A DNA stretch of 64,000 nt, from positions 1 through 64,000 of the forward strand of contig JAMYGW020000015.1 of assembly GCA_025617375.2 (NCBI GenBank). Direction: 5' to 3'. The DNA comes from Acarospora socialis (Eukaryota; Ascomycota; Lecanoromycetes; Acarosporales; Acarosporaceae). The position numbers and the translations under genes are program-made. A model generated the notes under the pieces. It worked only from the letters and a program-made list of their open reading frames with translations. It made no database searches and was not told the origin of the DNA. Positions 43,337 through 55,400 of the stretch are shown piece by piece; the stretch's first letter is position 1, and each line of letters starts with the position of its first letter.

Positions 43337-45514
43337 TTAGAATAAACACAGATTGCTAGGTATTATATCAAAGCTATATAAAATACAAGGAACTAAAATA
43401 ATAAAGGCTATAACTATAGGTAAAAGTATAGTTCAACAGAATGACATTAATTGGTCAAACCGTATTCTAGGAAAAGATGCTCTAGCTCATATAAAAACGA
43501 AAATCATAATACAAGCTTTTAGTCCTAAATTTAGACCATAGAGCGTTCCTTCTATTAAAGGATCAAATAAGAAAGTTTCATTGTCAGTATTTATAATACT
43601 AATATAAGAATCAAAATCAATATATTGAGTTAATGAAATTAAAGGCAGCATATTTAACAAGTAACCACCTAAAAACAATATACTAGTTAGTATACAAATA
43701 AGAACAATACTAGCATACTCAGCCAAAAAGAAAAACACAAAAATAACTGCTGCGTGTTCTGTCATAAAACCACTAACAAGTTCTGATTCCTGTAAATAAA
43801 AGCTAATTTATACTTTGTTTACTATAAAATAAATGAGATCTTTTATTGTAAAAAAGACCTGAATTTAGGTATTTACTTAGCGTAATTTTAGTTATATTTA
43901 AATGTTTAGCTAACTCAGTATTATTTTTAAACTTAAAAATTAAATTATCATTTAAGTCCTAAATACCTACTCCATAAGAGTGTTTACTCAATTTTTCACT
44001 TATCTTTCCTTTACTTATTTTACTATCTAGTTTACCAAACATGAAATTTAATTTTACTGGTTTACTTATTAATCGTGTTTATTTTTTAGGAGTTTTACCA
44101 GACATAGGGTGATTATGCTTGTGTTTAATTTTTTTTTTCCATTTTTAGTTTAGCCTCTTAACTGTGTTTATAATCTATAAGACTTTAGCTGTTCTAATAA
44201 AATTATAGAGAGTCTAAAAATTAAATTTTTTTAATAAAATTAGTCTCTAGATCAGTTAGAGCTTTACTTATAACTTTACTGAAAAAAAAAAAAATTCAGA
44301 TATAGAAAAGTTAATTTTATCTAAACCCTATTTTGCAACAGCACTTTGCAACGCAACATTTTACTTTTTGTTAGAAAGATGCTCAATAAGTCTTAAATGT
44401 AAATCTTTTGCACTAGCAATATCTTGCTAATTGTTTACTGTTAATAAAACAATAAATACCACCTTTGTTTTTTAATAAATCACGATTAGATTATATCTAA
44501 TTGTTATCATTTAGCGTATAAAAAACTTTAGATTTGGGTAAAGGTGTAAATTTAGATGGTGATGGTAAGCATAAAGTATAATAACTTATACGCGTAAAGT
44601 TAAATAATTACTTCACAAATTAATGGTAAAAACTCTTTAGATAGGTAAATTTAAAGTCTAGATTTATTTTTTTGTAGTTTCATACAAATTTGGACTATAT
44701 CTTATTTAATACAAATAATGGTATTAAATGATCGCGTGTAGTCTCTGAGGATCCAACGAAGATAAAAGATATCTTTTGGTTTCCTGCTGATGGACCTATA
44801 ATTTTTAATAGCCTAAAGCCAATAAGGTGTTTCCAGCATATAGCGATCTTTAACGAGACCAAATCATAGTTAGTCAGTAGCCTCAGCTAAGTCAAAAGGG
44901 GCTCTATTGGTTTCTGCTATAGACCCTATAAAGAATATAATAAAAATTGGTAATAACGGTATTATATACCAAACTGCTTTTTGAGCTTCTATATTTACAG
45001 TTAAATTTAAACTACCTGTTAATAAAATTACAAGTAATATAGCAGAACTTAAAATTAGCTCATAACTAATTAGTTGGGCTGTACTTCTAAGTGAACCTAA
45101 AAATGCATATTTGGAATTAGCAGATCAACCTGCTAGTAATATCCCATATGTAGATAATGAAGACACTGCTAAGATATAAAGTATACCTAGATTAAAATCT
45201 GAGATAGCTAGACCAGGACCATATGGTATAACAGCATATCCTAATAATGAAAAAATTAAAGTTATTATTGGACCAAGAAAAAATAAGATTATATTAGCTT
45301 GTGTTGGAGACACATATTCTTTCAAAAGTAGTTTTAAAGCGTCTGCAAATGCTTGTAAAAGACCATAGTATCCAACAATGTTAGGCCCTAGTCTTCTTTG
45401 CATACTGGCCATTGTTTTTCTTTCAGCTATGGTTACAAATGCCACGGTTAACAATACGGGCAGGCTAACTAATAACACTTCAAGAATGGATATAATTTGA
45501 GGTAGATATAACAT
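43337..45514 (-). CDS. nad1: NADH dehydrogenase subunit 1 (two exons)
   Basis: Complex I subunit at the quinone site. Exon 1 is 44879-45514 ([31 protein letters not shown], to [12 protein letters not shown]). Exon 2 is 43337-43789 ([33 protein letters not shown], then [13 protein letters not shown], to IPSNLCLF). The junction falls in the strongly conserved AEAESELVSG. The exon ends in T and the intron in G. A ~35-residue loop in exon 2 ([17 protein letters not shown]...) is typical of fungi. Complete. Confidence 0.95.
43790..44878 (-). other. nad1 intron, group I, with decayed GIY-YIG gene
   Basis: A group IB-type core at 44690-44850 (plus strand GGACTATATCTT, TAGTCTCTGAGGATCC, GGTTTCCTGCTGATGG, TTTCCAGCATATAGCG). 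Between 43810 and 44640 lie remnants of a GIY-YIG/NUMOD3/NUMOD1 gene ([37 protein letters not shown]) broken by several stops. Confidence 0.85.
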
Positions 45515-45735
45515 TTGATTTATAAAAAAAAAGGATCTAATTTTCTTAAAACTAATATAAAAATCATTTAACTCTTTACATTTAAATTAAGAAATTATTA
45601 GATTAAAGATAACTATTTTAGTTTAGACTTTTAAAAGTTTGTAATTAGAGGTTAGTCTCTAAAAGTTATCTATTAATATTTAATTTAGAGAATTTAGCTC
45701 TAATTTTATTGTTTGCCACCATTAATGAATGTGTG

Positions 45736-45792
45736 GTTGGATGAATGAATGTTTGGATGGATGGCTGGATGGACAGATAGATGTATGAATGG
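45736..45792. repeat. degenerate ATGG/ATGA microsatellite
   Basis: Imperfect 4-bp repeats (GGATGAATGAATG, GGATGGATGGCTGGATGG) directly beside the 3' end of trnR(UCU). Confidence 0.85.
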
Positions 45793-45796
45793 TGAA

Positions 45797-45867
45797 ATTC
45801 TTATCCAAGACTCAAACTTGGATCTAAATATTAGAAGTATCCTGCTCTACCATTGAGCTAATAAGAA
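45797..45867 (-). tRNA. trnR: tRNA-Arg (UCU)
   Basis: Perfect acceptor TTCTTAT/ATAAGAA, anticodon loop CTTCTAA, T-arm CCAAGTTTGAGTCTTGG. Confidence 0.9.
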
Positions 45868-47455
45868 ATATTAAGTGTTTACTCTAGAAAAAGTACTGTT
45901 ATATTAGTCACTTTATAGTGTAACAAATCTTTTAATTATTTATTTTAACTATTAAACTATATATAACTGTAAAAATGCAAAGTTAAAAGCAAATAAGATA
46001 TAACAATAAAATTTAAATTTTGGCATTAAAAGAGGAAAGCTATTATTAATTAAATAGTAAAGCATTTAACTTTTATTGTTTATAGTTACTTATCTAGAGC
46101 AGAAACTAAAAATAAAATAATTATATACAAATAAAAAAACAAATACAAATAAAAAGATAAGTTATATTACTTCACAATATAAGTAATTTATTTAACATGT
46201 ATTTATTATAATAAAAAAAAAAAATAAAAATTAAAATTTATCTTACCATTATATTTGCTAATATGTTTCATTAGTATAAAACATGATAAATAATAATATA
46301 ACAAAACAACCTAGATTGTCCATGTCATAACCAGGTTATAAATTATATTTCGCGGAGTAACCATACAGACCAGACCAACATCTTTTTAATATGAGGAAAG
46401 ATCTAGTTTAGTTTTACACTATCTGCTTATAGTTTTACGCTATTTTTAACTCTATTAGAAGAAAAATTATTTAGAATTATCTTAAACTCAACCCATTAAA
46501 TAATTCTCTTCTCTCACCTTAACCTATAGCTAAAGTCTTACCATCTGCAGGTGGTATAGAATAATTTTTCGCAACTACACAAGCAACTGCCAATACATCA
46601 AGATAAACTATACAATATATAATTTTTCAAATACAACATATAAGCCAGTATACTTAAGACAACTTACTTGAAATGTACCTTTTACTATATTTACTAATCA
46701 CTAAATATACAGTTTAAAAGACCTAAATAAAATAAATAAAAACTAAATTTATACTAAATCTGTAATAGAGGTAGTTTCCTACCCGGACGGACTATGTGTT
46801 CACCCATACACTTATATGGGGCTTCGTGTGTAGTCTCTGAGGATCCTACTTGTAATTGCTGTTAAAAATGCAAATTACTTTGGTTTCCTGGACATTATTC
46901 CCATGTATACATAAGTGTTACTACTAATTCAGTCGTAAAAACAACTTTATAGATTTGTTTAATTTATCGTTATTTAATTTAGATAAATAGTGTACAACAA
47001 GTCATTCATAATTATTGTTCTGCAAAATGGAAAACATTATTTAAATATGCTTTAATAATGTATATAATGCGCTGGTTGGTTTTGGTTAGCGGACCAGTTA
47101 GCTAGCTCTAAAGTTTTATATAACAAAGTGTTTTAAATTAACTTTGTTTTACGACTAAAATATATATATTTTATGCCATATAAACACCTTTATTTTTGTG
47201 ATTTCCCATAAAGTAAAATAGTTTATATTATGTTAATAACAGTAACAAGTTTACAAATTAATTTCTAAACAGTAGTAATTTTTAATGTTTTTAACTTCAA
47301 CAATAAACTATACTGTAATTTTAAACATGTATTGAATTACCATCACTTAAATAATCCGTTTATATTTGATAGTGTAAAAAAATTATTTTTTTTATCTTTT
47401 AGTGCTTATACATTATAAACCAGCAAAATAGATAAAACTAGTGGCTAACGCTTTA
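45868..47455 (-). other. long non-coding region with an orphan group I core
   Basis: No gene in about 1.6 kb between atp9 and trnR(UCU). Bases 46790-46900 contain group IB core pieces (plus strand GGACTATGTG, GTAGTCTCTGAGGATCCTA, GGTTTCCTG) without host exons or an endonuclease ORF, so this is an intron relic. Confidence 0.6.
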
Positions 47456-47686
<231 letters not shown>

Positions 47687-47937
47687 TTAAATTTTTAAAT
47701 ATAATTTTAGATAGGTAGCCCTTTTACTAGTTTAAAATGTATTTTTTTAGGTTAGTTTTAGCTAATTATCTTTAGTCTTTAGAGATGTTATTTTTCTTTA
47801 TAAGCTAAAAATACAGATAAAACTATTTACATTTTATTCATAAATACTTATTATATCTTTTTCTTATTAGCTATCTAATAATATCTAGCTAAAAAGAGTT
47901 AAGTCAAGTGTATTTTAGTTAGTTACATGATGACTCT

Positions 47938-47940
<3 letters not shown>

Positions 47941-47969
<29 letters not shown>

Positions 47970-47986
47970 CCACAGGGACAGGGACA
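47941..47986. repeat. CAGGGA hexamer array overlapping the trnC 3' end
   Basis: About seven GGGACA units, one with a C variant (CAGCCA). The last unit is the trnC acceptor strand itself, so the array has apparently expanded from the tRNA end. Confidence 0.9.
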
Positions 47987-48051
47987 AGGAGGAATCGAAC
48001 CCCTTATTTTTGATCTGCAATCAAATTGTAGAGCCATCTACAACATATCCC
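47980..48051 (-). tRNA. trnC: tRNA-Cys (GCA)
   Basis: Anticodon stem-loop TTTGA-TTGCAGA-TCAAA, acceptor GGGATAT/TTGTCCC with one mismatch and one G-U, discriminator U as usual for Cys. Confidence 0.9.
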
Positions 48052-48213
48052 TTTTTTATTCTGTATCAATTATACAAAGAAAAAAAAGCCAGATATTACA
48101 TCATATATATACACAAGTAATAAATGTAAAAAAACTTTAACCATTGTAGCAAGCTGATATATTTTTTAAAAACTTATAAATTTTAAGCTAAACTCTTTAG
48201 TGTTAGTAAAGGT

Positions 48214-49470
48214 TTATTTAATATTTTTATAATCCGTTAATCATTTTTCAATAAAATCTTTGTTGATTTTTTCTTTGGACCATTCATGCAAAAGATCTTT
48301 ATGGGCTTTTTCTACAAGCCATTCCTTTAGACAAGTGTTATAAAACTCTTGTCTCTCTTTTGTTTTAGATTCTAAAACCCGAAAAATGGTTTTTTTATCT
48401 CAAGTGTCATAAAAAGCCTTCTCTTGTTGATACTGATTTTTAAAAAACTGCTCATGTATTGTATAATGCTCATGAAATACATTCTGGACACGTTGATAAA
48501 AGTCAGCTTTTGTAGCAGAACCTTCTGAAAAGTTTTCTTTTTCAAAAGCTTTAAGAATCATTTTATTTAGAGAAACATTTGATTTCATTTGCTCTAAATC
48601 CTGTAATGCATCTCTACGTACATTTCAGGGATTATTAAAGTCAATAAAAGGTCCTTTCCAATTGTCATTGGTAGTGAAACCTATATATCTTTTTTGACGC
48701 TCTTTAAAAGCCTCTATAGCTTCACCAGTAGGTTCTCTGCCTGCATCTATTGCATCAAAATAATCTTTAACCTTATTCAATGAACAAAGACTCTTATTAT
48801 CACTTTGAATGTATGGTTCAGAAAAATTATTTTCTCAATATCGTTGAGGCTCAGGAAAACCTTGTAACCTCAAAGCTAGTTCAAGAGGTCCAAGTTGTTT
48901 TAGAGGGTAATTACAAGCTAATTTCAGTAATTCCTCTTTTTCAGAAATATAATTATATGGCCCACTAGAAACATATTGTTCAGTATTTGCTACTGGCCGA
49001 TTAGGGTCTTCACCATTGTTACCTACTCCTGGACTTTCTCCAGGATTACTTCCTACTGGGTTACTAGCCGTAGTATTGCTTAAACCAGCCATGTTATTAT
49101 CACCAGCTCCATGTGTTAAAGTATTGCTGACAAGAAGTTCACGAATGCCTTCTTTTATAGCAAAACTTATATAAGAAGCTATAACACTAGTAGAACAAAA
49201 GTCTCAAAAGACTTTTAAATCTAGTCCTATACTAATAAGATATAATCTGATAAATCAGGCAGTTATTATACCTATACTAAGTGAAATAAAACTAATAATA
49301 GCAAGCTTATTGTGTTTATATATAGCTCAAAAACGTTTAAAATTAAATCTTATTCCACTTTGTAAAGGTGAATTTAAAAAGACAAAAGGTTTAGCTGGAC
49401 TATAGTTTTGTGTTGCCTCTTTCTCTTTCTCTTCCTCTTCCTTTTCCTCTTCAGATATAGATATTGTGCC
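48214..49470 (-). CDS. C-terminal extension of cob: SPL-family protein
   Basis: About 420 residues in frame with cob, with four TGA codons read as Trp. A Glu/Lys-rich linker ([15 protein letters not shown]) leads into the SPL motif [18 protein letters not shown]. Two membrane helices follow ([36 protein letters not shown]), then an Asn/Gly/Pro linker ([19 protein letters not shown]) and a long charged, helical C-terminal domain (e.g. [18 protein letters not shown]). Fused this way the tail would be made whenever cob is made. It may be cleaved off by a protease, or may stay attached on the matrix or intermembrane side. Function unknown. Confidence 0.75.
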
Positions 49471-52400
49471 ATATTTATTGCTAGCTAACTCTATTAAACT
49501 ATTTTCAAATAAACTACCTAGAGGTACTATAATTAAGAAATATGCAAAATATATAACTGTAGAAATTTGTCCAAATTCTATAAATGGAGATTCCACGTGT
49601 TTAGCCCCTAATTGCATTAAAATTAAAAAATTACCTATAAAAATAAAAAAAACTATTTTACTTAAAGGTCTAAATTGTATACCTCTTGATCTAGATAAAT
49701 CAGTAAATGGCATAGCTAATAAGATTAGAATTGCAGAAAACATAGCAATAACACCTAATAATTTATTAGGTATTGATCTTAAAATAGCATAGAAAGGCAG
49801 CAGATATCATTCAGGTACTATAGCAGGTGGAGTTTGCATAGGATTTGCCATAACATAATTTTCACTGTCTATTAACACATTAGGCATAAAGAAGACAAAA
49901 ACAGATAAAACTAAGATGAAAAGAAAAATAGTTATAAGATCTTTAAATATATAATAAGGAGCAAAAGGTAATCTATCATAATTACCTGAAACCCCTAAAG
50001 GATTACTTGAACCAGCACTATCATGAAGTGCTATTAAATGCATTAAAGCTAAAGCAGCTAATACAAAAGGTAAAACAAAATGTAAGGCGAAAAATCTGTT
50101 TAAAGTAGCATTATTAACAGAACAATTGTGTTGGTAACCCCATAATCAGTGTAGTATAAAACTGAAAACTCTCGTTACACGCAATAAATTTCTTTATTGT
50201 TCGGACTATATCATAATCTTACATTAATACTTATCAGGTATATTAAATTTTTTAGTGTACCGTGGTATTGTACGAAGTTGTTTAAGTCATAATAAATATT
50301 GTAATTTTTTATAACCCAAAAGTTTAACTGGAGCTTTTTGTATAAATTTAACAATGTTTTCTACGGATCTTACATTAGAAACTTTAAACTTAAAGTTGTT
50401 TGTTTTATCTTTATAAATACTTGTAGTTAAATATAAATACTTAGACATAGCTAGAATTAGTATATGACCATTAGTTTGATAAATATCAAAACTCGCTATT
50501 AAAGAAGGGTCAATTTTGGGTTTATAAATACTAAAACAACCTTCAGCTTCAATAAACCCTACTAATCAAGCAGAGAAATATGGTACACTTAAGATAGACT
50601 CTATAGAATTTAGAGGATTTATTGGACGTATATATTCCGGTAAAAGTTCACTATATTTAATACCAGATAAAAGTACATTTTTAAATCTTTCATAATCATA
50701 TTGTTTATTTGAAAGAAAAGGATATTTATCAAAAATAGGTAAGATGTAGTTAATAAGGTGAGATTTTTTTCTAACTCTAAAAAAGACTGTATCAGCTCTA
50801 TCTTCCGATTTTCTAAAAAAAAACAACACCAACCCCTAAAAAATCTTTTATTTTATATATAAGTTGAACATCTCTAATAGATACTTCTATACCAAACTCA
50901 TAGCCTAAGTATTTTCCTTTTTTTTGTTATACTAAATCTACCGTCTGCTTCAATTAAACCCACTAAATAAGCATAAGTAAGATTTCCTGCGTTTAGTCTC
51001 TGAGAAGCTTTGAGAGTAGATATCTCTCTAACCCCTGCTGGTTGCCCCTTTATTGTTATACTTTTTACGGCTAGATGTACATTAATAGTATAGTCGTATA
51101 TAACTTTTAAATTTAAGGGTATTCCAGCAATAAGCAGGATTTGCATTACAACATTACTGTTGTAAGGCTCTTCTATTAATGTTATAATTAATATACATAA
51201 GCCACCTCATAGAAACTCCACTATATCTTGTCCTATTCATGGTATAGCACTCATTAGGTTAGTAATACATACTTTGTGTTAATAATATATTAAGTATTAT
51301 AAAATCAGGCGGTTGTAGCATAGTTCTATTTATAAAATTTAGGGGAGTAGGCTTTAATTCTTTTTACAGTTAAAGCGACTATTAAACCTTCTTTATTTTT
51401 TACAGGTTTACCATCATTTAAGCGCTGTGTTATAGTATTATTACTCACATATAGAGCTTTAGCACAAGAGACTCCATTAGTAAAATAACTGATAGAACCA
51501 TTAAAAAAAATAGCTTTAATAATATAGGTAGATCTTATATATTTTTTATCCTTTATTATAATAGCCCTACCCTCAGAATCTATCTCGATTAAAGCTTTTG
51601 ATTTAATAACAAGATCCAGTTCTGATTTAGTAGCCTTATCGAGAGTTAAGGGGTTAGAATTAGTTGACAATCTATTATTATTGATAGTATCACCTAATTT
51701 AATTATTAATTGTTTACCCTTTTCTGTTAGATGTTTACCTTCTAACATTAAAAAAGCTATTGTTCTAAAATCGAGGTAATCCTTATATTTTTTAGTTCTA
51801 AATTGTAAGCTATCAAAATAAGGTATAAGGATGTTGCATATATAATCAATTTGTGATATTTCTAAAATAGAGATAGGTTTATTGTTCTCTTTTATTTTTC
51901 TATCACAGATATTAATTAGTTTGGTACAACTACCCAATATATAAGAGTACTCGTCTAAATGATTTAGAAGAAACTCTCGTATGTTTTCTAAAACTACTTT
52001 ATTAGGCGTTGTGGTAACAAGTGAGACATGGGCAGTCATATCATGTTTATTTAAATAAAATGATCCGTCCCCTTCCAGTAAACCCAGCAAATAATTATCT
52101 GTCATTTTTATGCGATGATCTACAGGTAAATCAAAAATTACTCTTTTATAATTCATACTATCTTTTAATTTAATAATCTCTGAATATAAATCTTGTTTAT
52201 TTAATTTATCAGTTTTCTGGTTTAAAAACATAAAAAATGCTTTTTTAAAAGCTAAATAATCTAGATGTTTTGTTGTGTTTAATGGAAATTGTTCAAACAA
52301 AGGAATTAATATTTTTTCAATAGCACTTAATTGAGATATTGTAAATACTAATGTGTCTCTCTCGGTGTTAAATCTACCACAACCTAAAGTAGATTTTATA

Positions 52401-55400
52401 TATTCTAAAGCATTTCGATCATCTTTATGCAAACTAATTCTAAACACAAACTCAAATCCTACTACTCCCCCTTGTTTATTTTTACGCACACGACATAAAA
52501 AATTAGACTCTGCTTCACAAATACCTACAAATCATTCAATAAATGCAATACTTATTGAAGGTTTAGATAATACTTCATGGGAACCCTTGTTTTCCCTATT
52601 GACCTCACTAAAAGGTGCAAAATGGGCTACTGCTTTTATTTGAGGAACAGATGAAAACAATTTAAAGGGAACAATTAAAGAAGTAATACATTAACCTTTC
52701 GGTATACAACCCTGTCCCACGTCCAGAGGTGGGAATCGGAAAATTTTATTCTAGATTATCTTAATATATTAAAGGTTTCATTAAATTTCTTTAATGTTAG
52801 GACTATATCTTTACCCCCCCCCTTCTAGTTTTTACTGCTGGTCAGCGAAGGAGGATATATCACGTCTAGTCTCTGAAGATCCTACTAAGACTGCAGAAGC
52901 TGCCTGTTGGTTTCCTGCTGATTGCTCTAAACTAAGTTTCCTTACTTAAACTATACAATTAGAATAAATTAGTTATTAGAGGTTTCCAGCATATAGTGAT
53001 ATTTTTCAACAGCTATTACTTAACTGTTGCACCTCATAGTGACATTTGCCCATACGGTAAAACATACAAACCTACTCTATAATATATAAAAAGCTAGAAT
53101 AACTTTAATTTCGTGTATTCTATTAATAAACCAACAAACGAACGTTTGTATTATTAAAGGTCCCGACTGTACATTAAGCAGCATTTCAGCTACCCATTAG
53201 TGACCCAGCCTGTCGCGATTATCTAAATAACCGACGGTCTCAATTTTTTAATCTTTGACCGTTTTCACTAACATTGCCAAACAAATAAAATTTTTATCTC
53301 TTCAATAATCCTGTCGGACTATTACACTTTATTTTAAAGATTAATTTAATCTTTACTTTAATAATTATTATTAAAACTATTTTTTTATAGAAATTGCATA
53401 GAAATTTAAACTAGTGTGACTATAACATAAATTATCTTTAAACATTTTAATTTTTATAATTAACAATAAACCGTGTTTTTAATATTTTCTTTTCTGTTTT
53501 TAAAGCTCTATTAATAGTTATAGGACTACAATTAATATCTTTAGCAGCTTCTATTATACTAGGATATTCCCCAAAAACAGTATAATTTAAATTATATAAT
53601 ATCACAAATTTAGATCTTTTCTTCATATTTAACAAACACTCTTCTGAATAATTAACTTTTTTTATCTTTTTTATCTTTTTTATCTTTTTTATCTTTTTTA
53701 TCTTTTTTATCTAGATAAAAAAAAAGATAAAAAAAAAGAAAGCCCTTTCTCTCATTTTTCCTATAGTTTCTGAAGATAATTTCTTACTTCTGTTTGAATT
53801 ACCCATAAACTCGCGACGTTGTAAACTAAAATTAGACTTCATTTTTATAAAGTTAATTCAGTGTGTTTGTACGCAAAACTTGTACCAGCCTCAGTTAATA
53901 TATTATAGTTAGGCAATAAAGATTTTAAATAAAAATCTTCCAGATCTAATAATTTTTTATTATTTTCTTTATTCACTATCTCGGGAAATAACTCTAGAAC
54001 TAAAAATGCAAAGTTATTTAATTTATATTTTCTTACTGCGAGTTTTACTATTTTATTTCCACTAAAATATAATAAATGATTAGAAAATCTGGCGAAGAAT
54101 TTATTTGTAGAAGCAGATCTTACATAATAATCTCCAGTAATTTTATTAAATATAAGATATACACCACTAAGATTACTAGTGTCTTTTCGTATTAAACTTT
54201 GCGTACTTTCTAAGTGCAAATTTTCATAAAGGTATACAGGCTTTAATTTATTATCTGTTAAAAATCTCGCTAATAATTCATTCTTGGTAATTGTAGTTGT
54301 AATTGTTCTTGTCATTTTCATTGTTTTTATTTATTTCTTAAAAAAAATGTACAATTTTACATAATTATTTATGTGAGTGTACAAATCCCCGTAAGTATAA
54401 ACAGCTAAAGCTAAAGTGACTATTAATATTAATAAGGTTAATCAAATATAACTATTTTTTATATTGCTATTAAAATGAAACTTTAGCATTATTTGTAATA
54501 TCAAGAAAATTAAAGCAATTATAGATATATAGTGAGTCATTTGCAAGTTTAGTAATATATCTTGTATTGAATTATTGGACATATGTGTAGGACATATGTC
54601 ATTAAGAATAGTAGGATTAAATCTAGTTTCTATATTAATGTAACTATCTAAATTAACTAATATGTCATAAATAACATATGTGTTAATACCTAGCCCAAAC
54701 ATTATTGTTACAGAACCAAATCAAATTCATATAACACTCATTTGTTTGTTTAACTTAATTATTTTATTAATGTAGAATTCTATTTTAATACTTGTTCTAT
54801 TACCTAATAACTTGGATAAACTTAAATTAATATTATCTCTAAAATATAATTTAAAAACTAGCTGTATTATTAATAAGTATAGTACACCTAAACAAACAGA
54901 ACTCATCATTTCCCCGTTAAACAATAATTCTTGTAGAGGACTAAGATGATTATCATCTATAAGTTTATTTACGTGTGAATCCGCACTGGTACTTGAAATA
55001 GAAGAAGCTGTAAGATTAGGGTTATTTACATAAATATTTTTTCTATTCATAGTACTTATTGCTGAATGTCCTAAACCAGCAGCTAATCCACTACCTACTA
55101 TAAAGCCAACTTTTTGTAAAGGAGGCATACCACTTTTGGCTACACTTTTTCCTACAACAGTACTTACGCCAACTATGGTACCACCTAAGCCTCATTGACT
55201 TCCAATTGTAGCTAATCCTTGGCCTATAGCTTTACTTGCTTCTTTATCTATAGACACATGTCCATGTGCGTGTAAATTTACGTTATTTTCATTATCTTTT
55301 ACACAACTTAATATATCTATAGATAAAGTATGATTATAAGCAAGTATAAATACTATAAAGGGTAGACTAATGAAAGAAAAGATTTCAATATATCTAATTA

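Noticed and set aside
50240-51201. Frameshifts at A/T runs in endonuclease genes as RNA editing or programmed shifting
   Set aside because: Decay of homing genes or homopolymer sequencing errors explain them more simply. There is no slippery-site structure, and core genes have none.
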